From: Betaproteobacteria bacterium
GTDB lineage: Bacteria > Pseudomonadota > Gammaproteobacteria > Burkholderiales > Usitatibacteraceae
Assembly: GCA_016709665.1 (NCBI GenBank)
Contig: JADJMI010000003.1
Span: 62,001-126,000 of the forward strand
Length of the DNA stretch: 64,000 nt
Reading direction: 5' to 3'
This document shows positions 62,702-64,000 of the stretch, in pieces. Each line of letters begins with the position of its first letter. Position 1 is the first letter of the stretch. The notes beneath the pieces were generated by a model. It searched no databases and had not been told where the DNA came from. It saw nothing but the letters and a program-made list of their open reading frames with translations. The position numbers were made by a program, and so were the translations under genes.

Positions 62702-62793
62702 TCGAACGCTTGCCGCCGATGCTGCGCTGCATCAAACTGTCGGGGTTCCGTCCGACGCCTTCACCGCCCACTCCGAGCCCGATCCGAGAAAAA

Positions 62794-63618
62794 ATGCCCC
62801 ATCGTCGCCGCGTCTTCTTCGTCTCCGACCGCACCGGCCTCACGGTCGAGGCCCTCGGCACCTCGCTCATCACCCAGTTCGACGCCATCGACTTCCTGCG
62901 CCTCACGCTCCCCTTCATCGACACCGTCGACAAGGCGCGCGATGCCGTCCAGCAGATGAACGCCGCCCACCACGACACCGGCAAGCGCCCGCTCATCTTC
63001 AGCTCGCTCGTCGACGACGCCATCCGCGCCGAGATCAACAAGGCCGACGGCCTGGTGCTCGACGTGTTCGAGCGCTTCATCGTTCCCCTCGAGCAGGAGC
63101 TCGGCCAGAAGTCCCAGCACGCCGTGGGCAAGAGCCACAGCGCCGGCAACGCGAAGGACTACAACCACCGCATCGAGGCCATCAACTATTCGCTCTCGCA
63201 CGACGACGGCGTGACGCACCGGGGCCTGGAGGACGCGGACCTCGTGCTGGTGGGGGTATCGCGCAGCGGCAAGACCCCGACCTCCCTCTACATGGCCATG
63301 CAGTTCGGGATCAAGGCGGCCAACTACCCCCTGATTCCCGAGGACCTGGAGGCGAACCGCCTGCCGCCCTCGCTCATCCCGCTGCGCCACAAGGTCTGGG
63401 GCCTCACCATCCAGCCCGACCGCCTGCACCAGATCCGCAAGGAACGCCGCCCGGACTCGAAGTACGCCTCCCTCGAGAACTGTCGCTACGAGGTGTCCGC
63501 GGCCGAGAAGCTCATGCGCCAGGCGGACATCCCCTTCCTCGATTCCACCACCAAGTCCATCGAGGAAATCGCGACGACCATGCTGCACGAGGCGAAGCTC
63601 GTCCGGCGCGTGTATTGA
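62794..63618 (+). CDS. ppsR: PEP synthase regulatory kinase/pyrophosphorylase
   Basis: This 274-residue bifunctional DUF299-family protein inactivates PEP synthase by ADP-dependent phosphorylation of a Thr near the catalytic His and reactivates it with phosphate. The P-loop GVSRSGKTPTS begins at residue 154. The opening RRVFFVSDRTGLTVEALG and IQPDRLHQIRKERRP are typical. Divergence from ppsA across 138 nt is the standard proteobacterial arrangement and supports the assignment. Confidence 0.96.
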   Translation: MPHRRRVFFVSDRTGLTVEALGTSLITQFDAIDFLRLTLPFIDTVDKARDAVQQMNAAHHDTGKRPLIFSSLVDDAIRAEINKADGLVLDVFERFIVPLEQELGQKSQHAVGKSHSAGNAKDYNHRIEAINYSLSHDDGVTHRGLEDADLVLVGVSRSGKTPTSLYMAMQFGIKAANYPLIPEDLEANRLPPSLIPLRHKVWGLTIQPDRLHQIRKERRPDSKYASLENCRYEVSAAEKLMRQADIPFLDSTTKSIEEIATTMLHEAKLVRRVY

Positions 63619-63649
63619 CGCGGTCGTTTGTGCGAAGATTGGCGGCGAA

Positions 63650-63673
63650 ACGGGGCCCCTCGACGGGCCCCGT
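63650..63673 (+). terminator. GC-rich hairpin after ppsR
   Basis: ACGGGGCCC and GGGCCCCGT form a perfect 9-bp stem with a 6-nt loop (CTCGAC), 31 nt past the ppsR stop. There is no T tract, so it may be a pause site or an attenuating structure ahead of the next gene rather than a classical intrinsic terminator. Confidence 0.4.
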
Positions 63674-63713
63674 CCACATCCATAACGAGCCGCTCTCTCC
63701 CGGAGGAGAATCC

Positions 63714-64000
63714 ATGAAACCCGTCCGCCGCGTCCTGCCCGCCCTGCTGCTTTCCCTGTTCGCCGGTACGACGGCGTCCACGGCGGGGGCCGCCCAGTTC
63801 TCCGGCGTCGTCGTCTTCGGCGACAGCCTCTCGGATGCCGGCTACTACCGGCCCTTCCTCGCGGGCCTGGGCCTGCCGGCGAACGTCGTCTCGACGCTCG
63901 GGCGCTTCACGACCAACCCCGGCCCGGTGTGGTCGGAACTGGTGTCGCAGTACTACGGCTTCACGGGCACGCCGTCCAACGTCGCCGGCGGCAACATCTT
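63714..64000 (+). CDS. GDSL/SGNH-family esterase (3' truncated by window end)
   Basis: The first 95 residues of an exported GDSL-type lipase/esterase are present. A signal peptide (about 1-26, ending AGA) is followed by block I FSGVVVFGDSLSDAGYY with nucleophile Ser38, then GRFTTNPGPVWSELVSQYYG, as in autotransporter esterases of the EstA type. A GGAGGA site lies just upstream of the ATG. The rest, including any C-terminal beta-barrel, is outside the window. Confidence 0.9.
   Translation, partial: MKPVRRVLPALLLSLFAGTTASTAGAAQFSGVVVFGDSLSDAGYYRPFLAGLGLPANVVSTLGRFTTNPGPVWSELVSQYYGFTGTPSNVAGGNI

Noticed and set aside
60304..62790. Long plus-strand open frame opposite ppsA
   Set aside because: The composition is His/Arg/Leu/Val-rich without motifs. 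It is the antisense shadow of ppsA; only its final part (from 62794) is a real gene, ppsR.

Overview
The window is a high-GC bacterial chromosome segment, most likely from a betaproteobacterium, probably an uncultured or little-studied environmental lineage. The evidence is a Bug/TctC-type solute-binding protein, ppsA divergent from its regulator ppsR, a CbpA/CbpM pair, beta-class carbonic anhydrase, many secreted beta-rich proteins and dense, tightly packed operons. No rRNA, CRISPR array, integrase, phage gene or transposase was found. Two tRNA-Ser genes are present.

Layout. 1-3.8 kb: the end of a gamma-glutamyltransferase locus, broken just before its catalytic threonine, then an isocitrate-lyase-superfamily enzyme, a Bug/TctC binding protein and a small membrane protein. 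3.9-8.5 kb: a chemoreceptor, a 7TM GGDEF protein with a degenerate motif and a carbonic anhydrase. 8.5-19 kb: a 1,028-residue secreted protein, a cytochrome c with a CX3CH heme motif, cbpA-cbpM, a PAS-GGDEF protein, two envelope lipoproteins, two Crp/Fnr regulators and tRNA-Ser(GCU). 19-29 kb: an S9 peptidase coupled to lysC, a secreted unknown, and a 1,743-residue subtilase whose C-terminal tandem module is shared with the protein at 8.5 kb.

29-44 kb is dominated by genes interrupted by single-base frameshifts: a polytopic membrane protein, a Bax-inhibitor-type protein, rlmD, two tandem lysyl-endopeptidase-like proteases, a sterol-desaturase-type hydroxylase, a polysaccharide deacetylase, a Nudix hydrolase, PdeM and a DEXH helicase. 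Their protein sequence stays conserved across the breaks, so sequence error is more likely than decay. This block also carries a short element with 32-bp inverted arms and a tRNA-Ser(UGA) with a mismatched first acceptor pair.

44-64 kb is intact: a histone-deacetylase-family enzyme, an alkaline-phosphatase-superfamily lipoprotein, a penicillin acylase, a J-like membrane protein, an orphan GspE/PilB ATPase, a peptide-binding protein divergent from an M81 peptidase, a phospholipase-D-type lipoprotein, a LysR/cation-efflux/cyclophilin-like operon, pcp, an ElaA-like acetyltransferase, ppsA/ppsR and the start of a GDSL esterase.

The common themes are peptide and amino-acid scavenging (GGT, subtilase, S1 and S9 peptidases, M81, pcp, penicillin acylase, oligopeptide-binding protein), envelope proteins and c-di-GMP/chemotaxis signalling. 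Many neighbours overlap through a 4-base start/stop, indicating translational coupling. I did not find one clearly new multi-gene system. The best leads are the shared secreted C-terminal module, the paired S1 proteases, the CX3CH cytochrome, the GGT break and the palindrome ahead of the second Crp/Fnr gene.
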